Shown: positions 34,634-43,007 of the stretch, in pieces
Position numbering within the stretch: position 1 is the stretch's first letter
How the letters are laid out: each line of letters starts with the position of its first letter
Source of the DNA: Dietzia lutea
GTDB taxonomy: Bacteria > Actinomycetota > Actinomycetes > Mycobacteriales > Mycobacteriaceae
Assembly: GCF_003096075.1 (NCBI RefSeq)
Contig: NZ_CP015449.1
Span: forward strand, 2,907,001 to 2,971,000
Length of the DNA: 64,000 nucleotides
Reading direction: 5' to 3'
Position numbers and translations under genes: made by a program
Notes under the pieces: generated by a model
The model's input: the letters and a program-made list of their open reading frames with translations, nothing else
The model's database searches: none
Told to the model about the DNA's origin: nothing

Positions 34634-35796
34634 GGCGCCTCCTCCTCGATGCGATCGGGCTCGAGCGGTTCTGACAGAGCGCCGATCGCCTCGAGCTCGT
34701 CGAGGGTGGTGTCCACTCCCGCGCGCAGGCGGGCGGCCACCGGCCCCGGGAGCAGGGCGGCGGCCTTGGCGACTTTGCGTTCGACCGACTCGCGGGTGAC
34801 CAGGGGCTCGGCGCCGGAGTCGACCAGGTAGGCCTGCAGCGCCTCCTCGGTGGAGTAGCGCGGGGTGAAACCGAACTCGGTGCGCATGCGAGTGGTGTCC
34901 ATCGTCCGGCCGTACCGCAGGTAGCGCAGCTGCGACGTGCCGATGTCCCGCAGCCCCTGGCTCGACAGCAGCCGCGCCGCGAGCTTGAACGTCGCCGGCA
35001 TCACCGGCAGCGGGATGTGCCCGGCACGCCGGATGGCCTGCGTCAGCGTGAGCACCCCGTCCGCGGCGATGTTGTACGTGCCGGGCGTCGCCCCGAGCGT
35101 GGCGTGCAGCAGCGCGTCGAGCGCGTCCTGCGGGTGCAACAGCTGGATGCGCGGGTCGTACCCGGCCAGCACGGGCGCCACCGACGGCAGCAGCAGTTCA
35201 CCGACCACGGTGGGCTCGGGCAGGCCGAGAATCGCGGGGATGCGCAGGATGGTGACGTCGATGTCGGGGCGCTTGCGGGACATGCCCCGCACGTAGCCCT
35301 CCACCGACAGGTGGTCGAGCGGGATGCCGCCGCTGGAGTGGCGACGCGCGGCCATGTCCTCGCTGAACATCGCCGGGTCGACCCCCGAGGAGCCGTACAC
35401 GGACGTCGAGGAGATGAGCACGAACCGCTTCACCGAGGCGGCCCGTCGACAGGCCGCGATCACGTGCATCGAGCCCATGATGTTGGACTCCTTGACGGCT
35501 GCGCGGCCGCCGGGCGCGAAGTCGGTGTGGTGCAGGCCGGCGTGGACGACCGTGTCGATGTTCGCCTCGCGCAGGATGCCCTGCAGACGCGGCGACTGGG
35601 GGTCGAGGCGTACGAACTCGGCGTCGCGCATGCGCCTGCGGTGCTGCGGCGACGGTTTGACCGAGTCGATCGCCAGCACGCGTTCGACGGAGTCGTTGCG
35701 CAGCAGCATGCCCACCAGGTGCGCGCCGAGGTACCGGCTGCCGCCGACGACCGCGACGGCGCGAGCCGGCCGACTGGCTGGCGCTTCGGTGTTCAC
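34630..35796 (-). CDS. NAD-dependent epimerase/dehydratase (extended SDR)
   Basis: A 388-residue extended SDR protein. The Rossmann motif is VVGGSRYLGAHLV (about residue 17), followed by HAGLHH, ISSTSVYGSSG, and substrate-domain elements to residue 330; the YxxxK catalytic pair is not obvious because the expected Tyr region reads HLSVEGYVRG. A C-terminal 60-residue tail is helical. It corresponds in position to Rv0501 (galE2). The sugar substrate, if any, is unknown. GTG 35796 is used because upstream sequence is a tandem repeat with no protein-like composition. PlsC-like and epimerase genes are coupled (GTGA). Confidence 0.82.
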   Translation of the reverse strand: MNTEAPASRPARAVAVVGGSRYLGAHLVGMLLRNDSVERVLAIDSVKPSPQHRRRMRDAEFVRLDPQSPRLQGILREANIDTVVHAGLHHTDFAPGGRAAVKESNIMGSMHVIAACRRAASVKRFVLISSTSVYGSSGVDPAMFSEDMAARRHSSGGIPLDHLSVEGYVRGMSRKRPDIDVTILRIPAILGLPEPTVVGELLLPSVAPVLAGYDPRIQLLHPQDALDALLHATLGATPGTYNIAADGVLTLTQAIRRAGHIPLPVMPATFKLAARLLSSQGLRDIGTSQLRYLRYGRTMDTTRMRTEFGFTPRYSTEEALQAYLVDSGAEPLVTRESVERKVAKAAALLPGPVAARLRAGVDTTLDELEAIGALSEPLEPDRIEEEAP

Positions 35797-35914
35797 CCGG
35801 CCGAGTCTAGCGGCGGGACCGGTCCCCCATGGGCGCAGTCGCCACGCCGCCGGGTTCGATGCCCCCGGTGACAGCCGCACGCGACGATGGCGTCTGGCGC
35901 GCACCGCGGGGAGG

Positions 35915-36054
35915 GCGAGACGCCATGGCGAGGGGCGGCTGCGGGAGTTCGCGTGCATGCGCGGGGGCGAGACGCCATCCGCGGGAGCGGCTGCGGGAGT
36001 TCGCGTGCATGCGCGGGGGCGAGACGCCAGGCCCGGGAGCGCCTGCGGGTGTCG
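35915..36054. repeat. 52-bp tandem repeat, about 2.7 copies
   Basis: The unit begins GCGAGACGCCAT and recurs at 35915, 35967 and 36019; the first two copies differ at only a few positions and the third is truncated. It fills much of the 370-bp gap between the epimerase start and the bS22 stop. The rest of that gap has the epimerase upstream region and the bS22 terminator; no gene is seen. Confidence 0.85.
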
Positions 36055-36091
36055 CGCGACCCGGCCCGCCGACCCCTTCCCGAAATACACC

Positions 36092-36123
36092 GATGCCCGC
36101 CACCGCTGCTGGTGACGGGCATC
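36092..36123 (-). terminator. Hairpin downstream of the bS22 gene
   Basis: Arms GATGCCCGCCACC and GGTGACGGGCATC (13 bp, one wobble pair in RNA) around a six-base loop, 44 bases after the bS22 stop. No T-tract. Likely terminator of the bS22 transcript. Confidence 0.6.
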
Positions 36124-36166
36124 CGCTACAGGCGTGAGTCCGGGCGCTATCGGGGCGCCGCGAGAC

Positions 36167-36268
36167 TCACTTACCGAGCTTGCGACGCTGCACGCGGGTC
36201 CGGCGGAGCATCTTGCGGTGCTTCTTCTTGGACATACGCTTGCGGCGCTTCTTGATCACAGAACCCAT
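36167..36268 (-). CDS. 30S ribosomal protein bS22 (AURKAIP1/COX24-like, 33 residues)
   Basis: A 33-residue, extremely basic protein (starts [19 protein letters not shown], ends RRKLGK), essentially identical in style to the actinobacterial small-subunit protein bS22 (Rv0500B position). It binds ribosomal RNA in the 30S decoding region in mycobacterial ribosome structures. ATG 36268, TGA at 36167-36169. Its place between the excisionase-like HTH gene and the epimerase gene is the same as in mycobacteria, which supports the call despite its small size. Confidence 0.93.
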   Translation of the reverse strand: MGSVIKKRRKRMSKKKHRKMLRRTRVQRRKLGK

Positions 36269-36447
36269 ATCGGGGGTCACCTACCTGTCGACTACTGGTC
36301 TGGGGCCGTTGTCACGGGCCGTACTGCCACGGGTCTTACTACGCTCCGGCGTCCGATCGGGGCTCGGGAGCCGGGACGGAACCCGTCCAGACTACCTGCC
36401 TGCCCCGCCCCGGGAAAACCGGGCCGGGCGCCGGGCCATCTACCGGC

Positions 36448-36521
36448 CCACCCGCCGGACCGGGCCACATGTCGCGGCACATTCCGTGCGATACGCCGCG
36501 CCACCCGCCGGGCCGGGCCAC
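36448..36521. repeat. Direct repeat of 21 bp, copies 53 bp apart
   Basis: CCACCCGCCGG(A/G)CCGGGCCA plus a C occurs at 36448-36468 and 36501-36521 with one difference. It lies in the 282-bp gap between the excisionase-like gene and bS22, which otherwise holds the bS22 promoter region and no gene. Confidence 0.6.
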
Positions 36522-36550
36522 CACACGCGGCGGCCCACACCCCACGCGCG

Positions 36551-36772
36551 TCAGCCCGCGGAGAAGTACGAGGTGTCGAGGTACTCGTGCACGGCCTTGG
36601 AGTGCACGCGGAACGACCGACCCACCCGCACCGCGGGGAGCTCGCCCGAGTGGACGAGTCGGTAGACCGTCATCTTGGACACGCGCATCAGCGCGGCGAC
36701 CTCGGCAACGGTGAGGAACTGAGAACCCCCCGCCGCCTGCGAGCCGCCATCGGTCTTGTCGGAAGTCGCCAT
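36551..36772 (-). CDS. Excisionase-family (MerR-like) HTH DNA-binding protein
   Basis: A 73-residue protein with a winged HTH of the excisionase/helix_turn_helix_17 type: FLTVAEVAALMRVSKMTVYRL followed by GELPAVRVGRSFRVHSKAV and EYLDTSY. Despite the family name these conserved actinobacterial copies (Rv0500A position) are chromosomal regulators and not phage genes. ATG 36772 is supported by AAGGG eight bases upstream. It lies between proC and bS22 on the same strand but is separated from proC by a terminator. Confidence 0.88.
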   Translation of the reverse strand: MATSDKTDGGSQAAGGSQFLTVAEVAALMRVSKMTVYRLVHSGELPAVRVGRSFRVHSKAVHEYLDTSYFSAG

Positions 36773-36950
36773 CTCACAACCCTTCGTGGCACGCGTCGTG
36801 CCGCAGGCTTCCCCTCCTGCGGTACGGACACGCACGTGCTGGGTATGAGCCTAGCGTGAATGGTGTGATCAATGCGACGGGAGTGGGCGAATTACTTCCA
36901 CGACACGCCGCCGAATCCCGCCCTCACCCGTTCTGAGCTGGGGTTGTGCT

Positions 36951-36997
36951 AAAAGCGCGACCCGCCGGGTGGCTGAGATCTCAGCTCCGGCGGGTCG
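36951..36997 (-). terminator. Rho-independent terminator of proC
   Basis: On the minus strand CGACCCGCCGG and CCGGCGGGTCG (11 bp, perfect) enclose an inner palindrome GCTGAGATCTCAGC, and the stem is followed after CGCGC by TTTT. This is the only hairpin in the window with a real T-tract. It lies 62 bases after the proC stop. Confidence 0.8.
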
Positions 36998-37058
36998 GTT
37001 CGGTAGGCGCACACGCGGCCCGTCCGGCCGCATCGGCGACGGGCGGCGCCGCGCGGGG

Positions 37059-37907
37059 TCAGCCGTTCTCGTCGTCGTCGTCGTCGGAGGTGGCCGCCTG
37101 CGCCAGGGACCGCGATCGGGACGCCGCCGCCTCCACCGCGTCCGCCACGGCCGCGCGCAGTCCGCTGGCCTCGAGCGTGCGGATCGCCGCCGCGGTGGTG
37201 CCGCCCGGCGAGCTCACGTTGTAGCGCAGCTCGGCGGGCCCCTCGCCGCCGCCGGTGAGCATCGCGCCCGCGCCGAGTGCCGTGCCGGTGGCGAGTTTGA
37301 CCGCCACGTCGCGCGGCAGCCCCCGTTCGACGCCAGCGTCGATCATCGCCTCGGCGAGGAGGAAAAAGTAGGCGGGGCCGGAGCCGGAGATGGCGGTGAC
37401 GGCGTCCATCTGGGCTTCGGAGACGACGACGACGAGGCCCACGCTCTCCATGATCGTGACCACCTGCTCGAGGTGCTCGTCGCGCGCATAGCGGCCCTTG
37501 CAGACTGCGGAGACGCCGTGCCCCACGAGCATCGCCGTATTGGGCATGACCCGCAGCACGGGCGAGCCGGCGCTGAGCTTGTTCTCGAGAACCTGCGTGG
37601 GTACGCCCGCCGCGAGTGAGACGACGATCGACTCGTGGACGCTGTCGGAGATGGCGTCACCGATCCGGTCGACCACCGCGGGCACGTCCTGCGGCTTGAC
37701 CGCCACCACGATCACATCGGCGCCTTCGCAACCGATGTCGAGGCCGGTGGCGAGGACGTTGTACTTCTTGGCCAGCTCGTCGGCGCGGGCCTGCACGGCC
37801 TCGACCACCACGATGTCCGACGGTTCGGTCCCCGATTCGCGAAGTCCCGCGATGAGGGCTTCGCCGATGCGTCCGCCGCCGACCACTGCGATTCTCGTCA
37901 TGCCCAT
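37059..37907 (-). CDS. proC: Pyrroline-5-carboxylate reductase
   Basis: A 282-residue NAD(P)H enzyme that makes proline from pyrroline-5-carboxylate. The Rossmann motif IAVVGGGRIGEALIAGL is at the start, VAVKPQD follows, and the C-terminal domain has VMPNTAMLVGHG, AISGSGPAYFFLL and the dimer segment NVSSPGGTTAAAI. The C-terminus ends in an Asp run (DDDDDENG) encoded by a GAC-type repeat. ATG 37907 is used; ATG 37901 is an equal alternative. Its upstream gap of 683 bp is the most repeat-rich in the window. Confidence 0.94.
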   Translation of the reverse strand: MGMTRIAVVGGGRIGEALIAGLRESGTEPSDIVVVEAVQARADELAKKYNVLATGLDIGCEGADVIVVAVKPQDVPAVVDRIGDAISDSVHESIVVSLAAGVPTQVLENKLSAGSPVLRVMPNTAMLVGHGVSAVCKGRYARDEHLEQVVTIMESVGLVVVVSEAQMDAVTAISGSGPAYFFLLAEAMIDAGVERGLPRDVAVKLATGTALGAGAMLTGGGEGPAELRYNVSSPGGTTAAAIRTLEASGLRAAVADAVEAAASRSRSLAQAATSDDDDDENG

Positions 37908-37986
37908 TACAGTGCCACACTCGGCCGCCTGCTCCGGGTGGCTGGCTGCGTGCTCCGTCGACCGGCGGTACGCCGACTGCTCCTCC

Positions 37987-38094
37987 CCCGTCGACTCGCG
38001 CGCGGGCCGCCGACGCCATCCAGTCGCGCCGGCCGCGCCTCCCGTCGACTCGTGCCCGGGCCGTCCCGCCATCCAGTCGCGCCGGGCCCGCACC
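37987..38094. repeat. 54-bp imperfect tandem duplication
   Basis: CCCGTCGACTCG and CCATCCAGTCGCGCCGG each occur twice with a 54-base offset (37987 and 38041). It is part of the 683-bp gap between proC and the next gene. No protein-like frame is shared by the copies. Confidence 0.7.
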
Positions 38095-38143
38095 CGGCAT
38101 GCAGCGGCGCCCGGGGCCGGCCCACCCGTGCGCTCAGCTCGCG

Positions 38144-38329
38144 ATCTGCCCCTCGCATGCCGATCCGCGCCTCGGATTGCGATCCGCCCCAGGAACTCGC
38201 AGCGCGAGTCGCAATCGGAGGGGCATGTCGCGATCCGAGGTGCATGTCGACGCCATCCGGGCGGCCCCTCGCCTCCGATCGAGGGGCACATCGCAATCCG
38301 TGGGGCATACCGCGATCTGAGGGGCGGGC
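38144..38329. repeat. Array of seven 19-bp units in both orientations
   Basis: The consensus is CGCRATCCGAGGGGCATRT. Two units lie in reverse orientation (38144-38162, 38163-38181); after a 28-bp spacer come two forward units (38210-38228, 38229-38247); after another spacer three more (38273-38291, 38292-38310, 38311-38329). Adjacent units abut exactly. As 19 is not a multiple of three this is not a coding repeat. It may be a cluster of operators or a mini-satellite. A separate inverted pair GCCACCTAT/ATAGGTGGC lies at 38359-38403. Confidence 0.8.
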
Positions 38330-38526
38330 CGACCGCGCCGGGCCGGCCCAGCACCCACGCCACCTATCTGATTGCGCTGCGCCCGTGGGACCCCATAGGT
38401 GGCGCGTGATCCGATAGGCGGCGCGCAAACCCAGAGGTGAGTTGCAGCGCCGCCGAAGACTCCCGAGCTCGCGCCCCGGGAAACCGCCGGACACGGAGAG
38501 CCCGCGAGGGGCGAGCGCCGAGGAAC

Positions 38527-38563
38527 GACTCCGCCCGCACCTGGTGCAGGTGCGGGCGGAGTC
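38527..38563 (-). terminator. Perfect 17-bp hairpin after the low-complexity membrane protein gene
   Basis: Arms GACTCCGCCCGCACCTG and its exact complement enclose a three-base loop (GTG), 28 bases after the stop of the gene at 38591-40483. No T-tract. It is the most stable hairpin seen in the window and probably ends the ppx operon. Confidence 0.7.
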
Positions 38564-38590
38564 GGGCAGCACGCCGGGCAGGCGGAGGGC

Positions 38591-40483
38591 CTAGGTGACC
38601 AACCTCAGCAGCAGCGGGCCGCAGGTCACTCCGAGGCCGACGATCACCGCCAGCGCGATGCTCACCGTGTCGTTCGACCGGCGCAGCACGCGGACCATGG
38701 CGACGAGCCCCACGATCACCACGATCGCCAGCGCGAGCGCCACCCAGGTGAGGTTGTTCCACAGCAGCTGGAACCCGATGAACAGGGCCGCGCCGGCGAC
38801 CGCCGAAGCCAGCACCTGCGCGACGAGGATCAGCCACTGCGACGCCGACGACCGCTCCGCGTCGGCACCACCCGGGGTGTACTCGAAGTCGCGATATCCC
38901 GGGTCCGTCTGGTCGGCCGCGCGGTCGTCGGCGACGGACTGTCCTGCCGGCTGCGCGGTCTGCTGCCGGGCGGTCGACTGCTCGTCGGCCGCCTCGTCGG
39001 TCCCGGGCCGGGCGTTGGCGGTCCCGGCGCCGATGACAGCGGCGGCCATCCCGGCCACGCCCGCACCGCCGGCCGCGGCAGTGGTCGCCGCGCCGAGGAC
39101 GCCGTCACGCCCATCGGAGTCGGTCGTCTCGGAGCCGGTCGCGGTGGTGTCGGTCGCGGCGGTGTCGCCGGTCTGCTCGCCGGCAGCCTCGAGGGCGCGG
39201 TGGGCGGTCGAGCCGCTGCCCGACGGCACTCCCCACTCGGGGCTCTCCGCCGGTGCGGCCGTCGGCGTACCGGCCTCGGCGGCGTCTGCCTCGCCGGGAC
39301 CGCGGGCAGCGGCCTTGTCAGCCGACGGTTCGGCGGCGGTAGAGGTCTTGCCCGCTGCGGGCGCGGCGGCGGCAGCAGCAGGAGCCCCGGCGGCCGAGGT
39401 CTTGCCGGTCGCGGATGCCCCCGCGGAAGGGGTCTTGTCGGCCACGGACGGGCCGGCTGGGGGCACTGCGGGCTGCGGCGTCGTAACCGCATTCGCGTCG
39501 GCACCGGTCGAGCCGGACCCGGCCGGAGCAGCGGTCGCGCCGGCGGCGCCCACTGCCGTCACGCCCGCGCTCCCGACCGTGCCGCCGGGGGCCGAGTCGG
39601 CGAGCGGGCCGGCAGCGGGAACGGCCGGCTCGGCGGACTCGGCCGGCTCTGCGGGCTGATCGCCATCGGAACGGCCGGCGGGGGTCGGGCGGACGGCCGG
39701 GGCATCGAACTCGGACTGCTCCGGATCCTTGCGTTTGCGGCCGAACAGCCCGCGCAGGCCGCCCTTCTTCTGGGGCTCGTCGGCGTCGTCGGCGACGGCG
39801 GACGGCGGCGGGGTCGGAGCCGGGGGCGCCGACGGCGTCTGCGCGGACGGAGCCTGGGCCGACGCCGGCTGCGCGGGCGGGGTCTGGGTGGACGCCGACT
39901 GCGCGCCCTGCGACCGCGTCGCGGCCGGCATCTGCGTGGTGGGCTGCTGCGACGCCGACGGCGCGGCCTGCCCCTGCCCGGCCCGCTCCGTCCGACCAGC
40001 CGACCCGGCGGGCGCGGACGTCGAGGTCCCGCCGCTCGCCGACGACGGCCCCGACGCGGGTGCCGCGGACTGCGGGGATCGGGTGGAGGTGGGGCTCGTC
40101 GTCGCCCCCGGGGTCTTCTCCGCGCCCGCCGAAGCGCCCGCGCCCTCCGGCGCGCCGGCCCGACCGGTTCCCGCCTCGGGGGCCGACCCCCCGCCACCAG
40201 CGGCGCCACCGGCCGAACCCTCGGTGCCACCTGTGCCACCCGCGGCTCCCTCGCCACCACCGTCGGCCTCCTCGGCCTCGCGGGCACGGCGGCGGGCGGC
40301 GCGGCTGCTGAGCACGGTGTCGTCGGTGATGCGCGGGATCTCACCGGTGAGCTCGGAGACGCTGACGCCCCCTTCCTCCGCACGGCGACGTCGACGCCCG
40401 CCCGGCGCGGCCTGCTGCTCTGCGCCCATGCGCTTGAGCAGCTCCGCCACGGTGATCTGCTGACCGTCGGAATCCTCGGCCAT
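38591..40483 (-). CDS. Membrane protein with very long low-complexity cytoplasmic region (Rv0497-like)
   Basis: A 630-residue protein. The N-terminus is conserved (TVAELLKRMGAEQ, then VSVSELTGEIPRI and a basic ARRRAREAEEA segment); residues about 75-530 are Ala/Pro/Ser/Thr/Gln-rich with no fold; the C-terminus has about three helices (VAQVLASAVAGAALFIGF onward). This is the layout of Rv0497 of M. tuberculosis, which has about half this length, so the linker is greatly expanded here. ATG 40483 has GGGGAG upstream and lies two bases after the ppx stop. Function unknown; coupling to ppx is conserved. Confidence 0.8.
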   Translation of the reverse strand: MAEDSDGQQITVAELLKRMGAEQQAAPGGRRRRRAEEGGVSVSELTGEIPRITDDTVLSSRAARRRAREAEEADGGGEGAAGGTGGTEGSAGGAAGGGGSAPEAGTGRAGAPEGAGASAGAEKTPGATTSPTSTRSPQSAAPASGPSSASGGTSTSAPAGSAGRTERAGQGQAAPSASQQPTTQMPAATRSQGAQSASTQTPPAQPASAQAPSAQTPSAPPAPTPPPSAVADDADEPQKKGGLRGLFGRKRKDPEQSEFDAPAVRPTPAGRSDGDQPAEPAESAEPAVPAAGPLADSAPGGTVGSAGVTAVGAAGATAAPAGSGSTGADANAVTTPQPAVPPAGPSVADKTPSAGASATGKTSAAGAPAAAAAAPAAGKTSTAAEPSADKAAARGPGEADAAEAGTPTAAPAESPEWGVPSGSGSTAHRALEAAGEQTGDTAATDTTATGSETTDSDGRDGVLGAATTAAAGGAGVAGMAAAVIGAGTANARPGTDEAADEQSTARQQTAQPAGQSVADDRAADQTDPGYRDFEYTPGGADAERSSASQWLILVAQVLASAVAGAALFIGFQLLWNNLTWVALALAIVVIVGLVAMVRVLRRSNDTVSIALAVIVGLGVTCGPLLLRLVT

Positions 40484-40485
40484 CG

Positions 40486-41433
40486 TCAGCTCCCCTTCCC
40501 GTCGCCGCCCACGTCCCGGTCGAGACGCTGCAGGATGAGCCCCTCTCGCAGAGCCCACGGACAGATTTTCACACTTTCCAACCCCAACGCACGCATGGCG
40601 GCCTCCGCCACCAGCGCGCCCGCCACCACCTGATGCGAGCGATCGGAGCTGATGCCCTCCAACTCTGCCCTGTCCGCGGCCGTCATGCGGGAGATGAACG
40701 CGATCACCTGCCGCAGGCCCGCCGCCGTGAGGATCCGCTCCACGCGCGGCCCCTCCGACGACGGCGCCGCACCCGTCAACCGGGCCAACGTCCGGAACGT
40801 CTTGGAGGTGGCGCACGCCAGGTCCGGCTCGCCCGCGGCGCGGATGGCCCGCGCGGGGCCATCGAGTTCGGCGTCGATGTAGTCACGCAGCTGGTTGATG
40901 CGCTTGCGCTCGGGCGGATCGGTCTTGAACCAGTCGTGCGTCAGGCGGCCCGCGCCCAGCTGCAGGCTGTACGCCTGCTCCGGCAGCTCGTCCTCCCCGC
41001 TGGTCAGCTCCAGAGAGCCTCCACCGATGTCGAGGTTGACGATCCGCCCGGCACTCCACCCGTACCAGCGGCGGGCGGCGAGGAACGTCATCCGTGCCTC
41101 GTCCTCGCCGGACAGCACGCGCAGCTCGATCCCGGTCTCCTTCGTGACCTTCTCCAGCACCTCGTCGGAGTTGGCCGCGTCACGCACGGCCGAGGTGGCC
41201 AGTGCCATGACCTCACGGCAGTTGGTGGCGCGCGCGAGTTCGGCGGCCTCGTTGACCGCGTCGATCAGCCGGGCGATGCCGGTGCGGGAGATGTTGTTGT
41301 CGTCATCCAGGTACTCGATCAGCCGCAACCGGGTCTTGGAGTCGTTCATCGGGGTCGGGTGACCGCCCCGGTGGGCATCGACCACCACGAAGTGGACCGT
41401 GTTACTGCCCACGTCCAGGACACCTAATCTCAC
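40486..41433 (-). CDS. ppx: Exopolyphosphatase/guanosine pentaphosphate phosphohydrolase (Ppx/GppA)
   Basis: A 315-residue protein of the ASKHA fold with the two phosphate loops [15 protein letters not shown] (start) and [12 protein letters not shown] (about residue 138), and a catalytic Glu in the [23 protein letters not shown] region. It is the short, single-domain form typical of Corynebacteriales (Rv0496 position), which hydrolyses polyphosphate or pppGpp. GTG 41433 is the start. It is in an operon with the Rv0497-like protein and divergent from the Rv0495c-like gene (33-bp gap). Its place beside SenX3-RegX3 fits phosphate control. Confidence 0.92.
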   Translation of the reverse strand: MRLGVLDVGSNTVHFVVVDAHRGGHPTPMNDSKTRLRLIEYLDDDNNISRTGIARLIDAVNEAAELARATNCREVMALATSAVRDAANSDEVLEKVTKETGIELRVLSGEDEARMTFLAARRWYGWSAGRIVNLDIGGGSLELTSGEDELPEQAYSLQLGAGRLTHDWFKTDPPERKRINQLRDYIDAELDGPARAIRAAGEPDLACATSKTFRTLARLTGAAPSSEGPRVERILTAAGLRQVIAFISRMTAADRAELEGISSDRSHQVVAGALVAEAAMRALGLESVKICPWALREGLILQRLDRDVGGDGKGS

Positions 41434-41466
41434 ACGACCACCCTAAACGGTCTACGGTCGCAGGTT

Positions 41467-42336
41467 GTGACCGCCACCGACCGCCCCTCGAACCCGGGTG
41501 CCCCTCTGCCCGAGGTCCCCCTGGACTTCCCCCGCGAGTGGTATACCTTCCCCGACCCGGCGAATGACGAGCACCTCATCTCCGCCGACATGACCTGGCT
41601 GCTGTCCTCGTGGACGTGCGTCTTCGGCACCCCCGCGTGCCACGGCATCGAGGCGGGCCAGCCCGACTCCGGGTGCTGCACGCACGGCGCGTTCCTCGCC
41701 GACGACTCCGACCGGCGCCGCCTGCGGGCCAACGTCGCCCTGCTCCGGCCCGAGGAGTGGCAGCACCGCGAGGCCGCCGAGCGCGCCGCGTCCGAGGAGG
41801 GAACCGTCCTCGAGTCGTGGCTCGAGGAGGACGAACTGACCGGCGACGACGGCGAGATGGAGCCCGCGCTCAGGACACGCCGCCATAACGGGCGGTGCGT
41901 GTTCTTCAACGACGTCGGATGGCCGACCGGGTCGGGCTGCGCCCTGCACCACCTCGCCGCGCGGACGGGGCGTAGCCTCCCCGAATCCAAGCCCGACGTG
42001 TGTTGGCAGCTGCCGATCCGACTCACGCAGGACACCGAGACCCGCGCGGACGAGGTGGAGATCCTCCACACCCGTGTCGGCGAGTACGACCGCCGGGGCT
42101 GGGGCCCTGGCGGGCTCGATCTGGACTGGTACTGCACCGGCTCGCCCGAGGCGCACGTCGGCACCGAGCCCGTGTACGTCTCCCTGCGCGACGAGTTGGT
42201 CGAGCTCCTCGGCGCCGAGGCCTACGAGGTGCTCGCCGCGGCGTGCGGGCGACGGCGGCAGCTGGGCATCGTGGCCGTGCACCCGGCGACCGAGCGCGCC
42301 GCCGGCGGGGAGGGCGGTCAGGCCTCGAACTTGTAG
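41467..42336 (+). CDS. Conserved cysteine-rich protein (Rv0495c-like)
   Basis: A 289-residue soluble protein, start GTG 41467. It has many conserved Cys and His residues: [52 protein letters not shown] and DWYCTGSP. The pattern resembles CxxC-rich zinc or iron-sulfur proteins of the YkgJ/DUF3109 kind, but I cannot fix the family. It matches in position and size Rv0495c of M. tuberculosis, which is uncharacterised. Its 3' end overlaps the regX3 3' end by 19 bases on the opposite strand, an unusual convergent overlap. Confidence 0.82.
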   Translation: MTATDRPSNPGAPLPEVPLDFPREWYTFPDPANDEHLISADMTWLLSSWTCVFGTPACHGIEAGQPDSGCCTHGAFLADDSDRRRLRANVALLRPEEWQHREAAERAASEEGTVLESWLEEDELTGDDGEMEPALRTRRHNGRCVFFNDVGWPTGSGCALHHLAARTGRSLPESKPDVCWQLPIRLTQDTETRADEVEILHTRVGEYDRRGWGPGGLDLDWYCTGSPEAHVGTEPVYVSLRDELVELLGAEAYEVLAAACGRRRQLGIVAVHPATERAAGGEGGQASNL

Positions 42337-43007
42337 CCCAGCCCGCGGACGGTGACCAGGTGCACGGGCTTGCCGGGGTCCGTCTCGATCTTCGAGCGCA
42401 GGCGCTTGACGTGCACGTCGAGGGTCTTGGTGTCGCCGACGTAGTCCGAGCCCCACACGCGGTCGATGAGCTGCCCGCGCGTGAGCACCCGGCCCGAGTT
42501 GCGCAGAAGGTACTCGAGCAGGTCGAACTCCTTGAGCGGCAGCGTGACCGCCGCGCCGCGGACCATCACCGTGTGCCGCTCGATGTCCATCCGCACCGGC
42601 CCGGACTCCAGGACGCCGATCTCCTCGACCGGTTCGGCCTCGGACTCCGCGCCACGCCGCAGCACGGCCCGGATGCGGGCGATGAGTTCGCGGGCCGAGT
42701 AGGGCTTGGTCACGTAGTCGTCGGCGCCCAACTCCAGGCCCACGACCTTGTCGATCTCACTGTCCCGCGCGGTCACCATGATCACGGGCACGCTCGACGT
42801 CATCCGCAGGCGCTTGCACACGTCGGTGCCGGACATGCCGGGCAGCATGAGGTCGAGCAGCACGATGTCCGCGCCCTCGGACTCGAAGCTCTGCAGCGCG
42901 GTCGGGCCGTCCCCCGCCACGCCGACCTCGAAGCCCTCCTTGCGGAGAAGGAACGCCAGCGGATCCGCCAACGAATCCTCGTCCTCCACGATCAGCACCC
43001 TGGTCAC
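42318..43007 (-). CDS. regX3: Phosphate-responsive response regulator RegX3
   Basis: A 229-residue OmpR/PhoB-type regulator. The receiver domain has VLIVEDED, phospho-acceptor Asp52 in [11 protein letters not shown], the switch Thr in MVTARDSE and Lys in YVTKPYS. The winged-helix domain (about 130-227) has [15 protein letters not shown] and [12 protein letters not shown]. It controls the response to phosphate limitation in relatives. GTG 43007 overlaps the senX3 stop by four bases; the mycobacterial MIRU spacer between the two genes is absent. Confidence 0.95.
   Translation of the reverse strand: MTRVLIVEDEDSLADPLAFLLRKEGFEVGVAGDGPTALQSFESEGADIVLLDLMLPGMSGTDVCKRLRMTSSVPVIMVTARDSEIDKVVGLELGADDYVTKPYSARELIARIRAVLRRGAESEAEPVEEIGVLESGPVRMDIERHTVMVRGAAVTLPLKEFDLLEYLLRNSGRVLTRGQLIDRVWGSDYVGDTKTLDVHVKRLRSKIETDPGKPVHLVTVRGLGYKFEA

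Noticed and set aside
35915-36054. Possible CRISPR array
   Set aside because: The repeats are contiguous 52-bp tandem units with no spacers, and no cas genes are in the window.
38144-38329. Possible CRISPR array of short repeats
   Set aside because: Units abut directly and occur in both orientations; spacers of constant length are absent.
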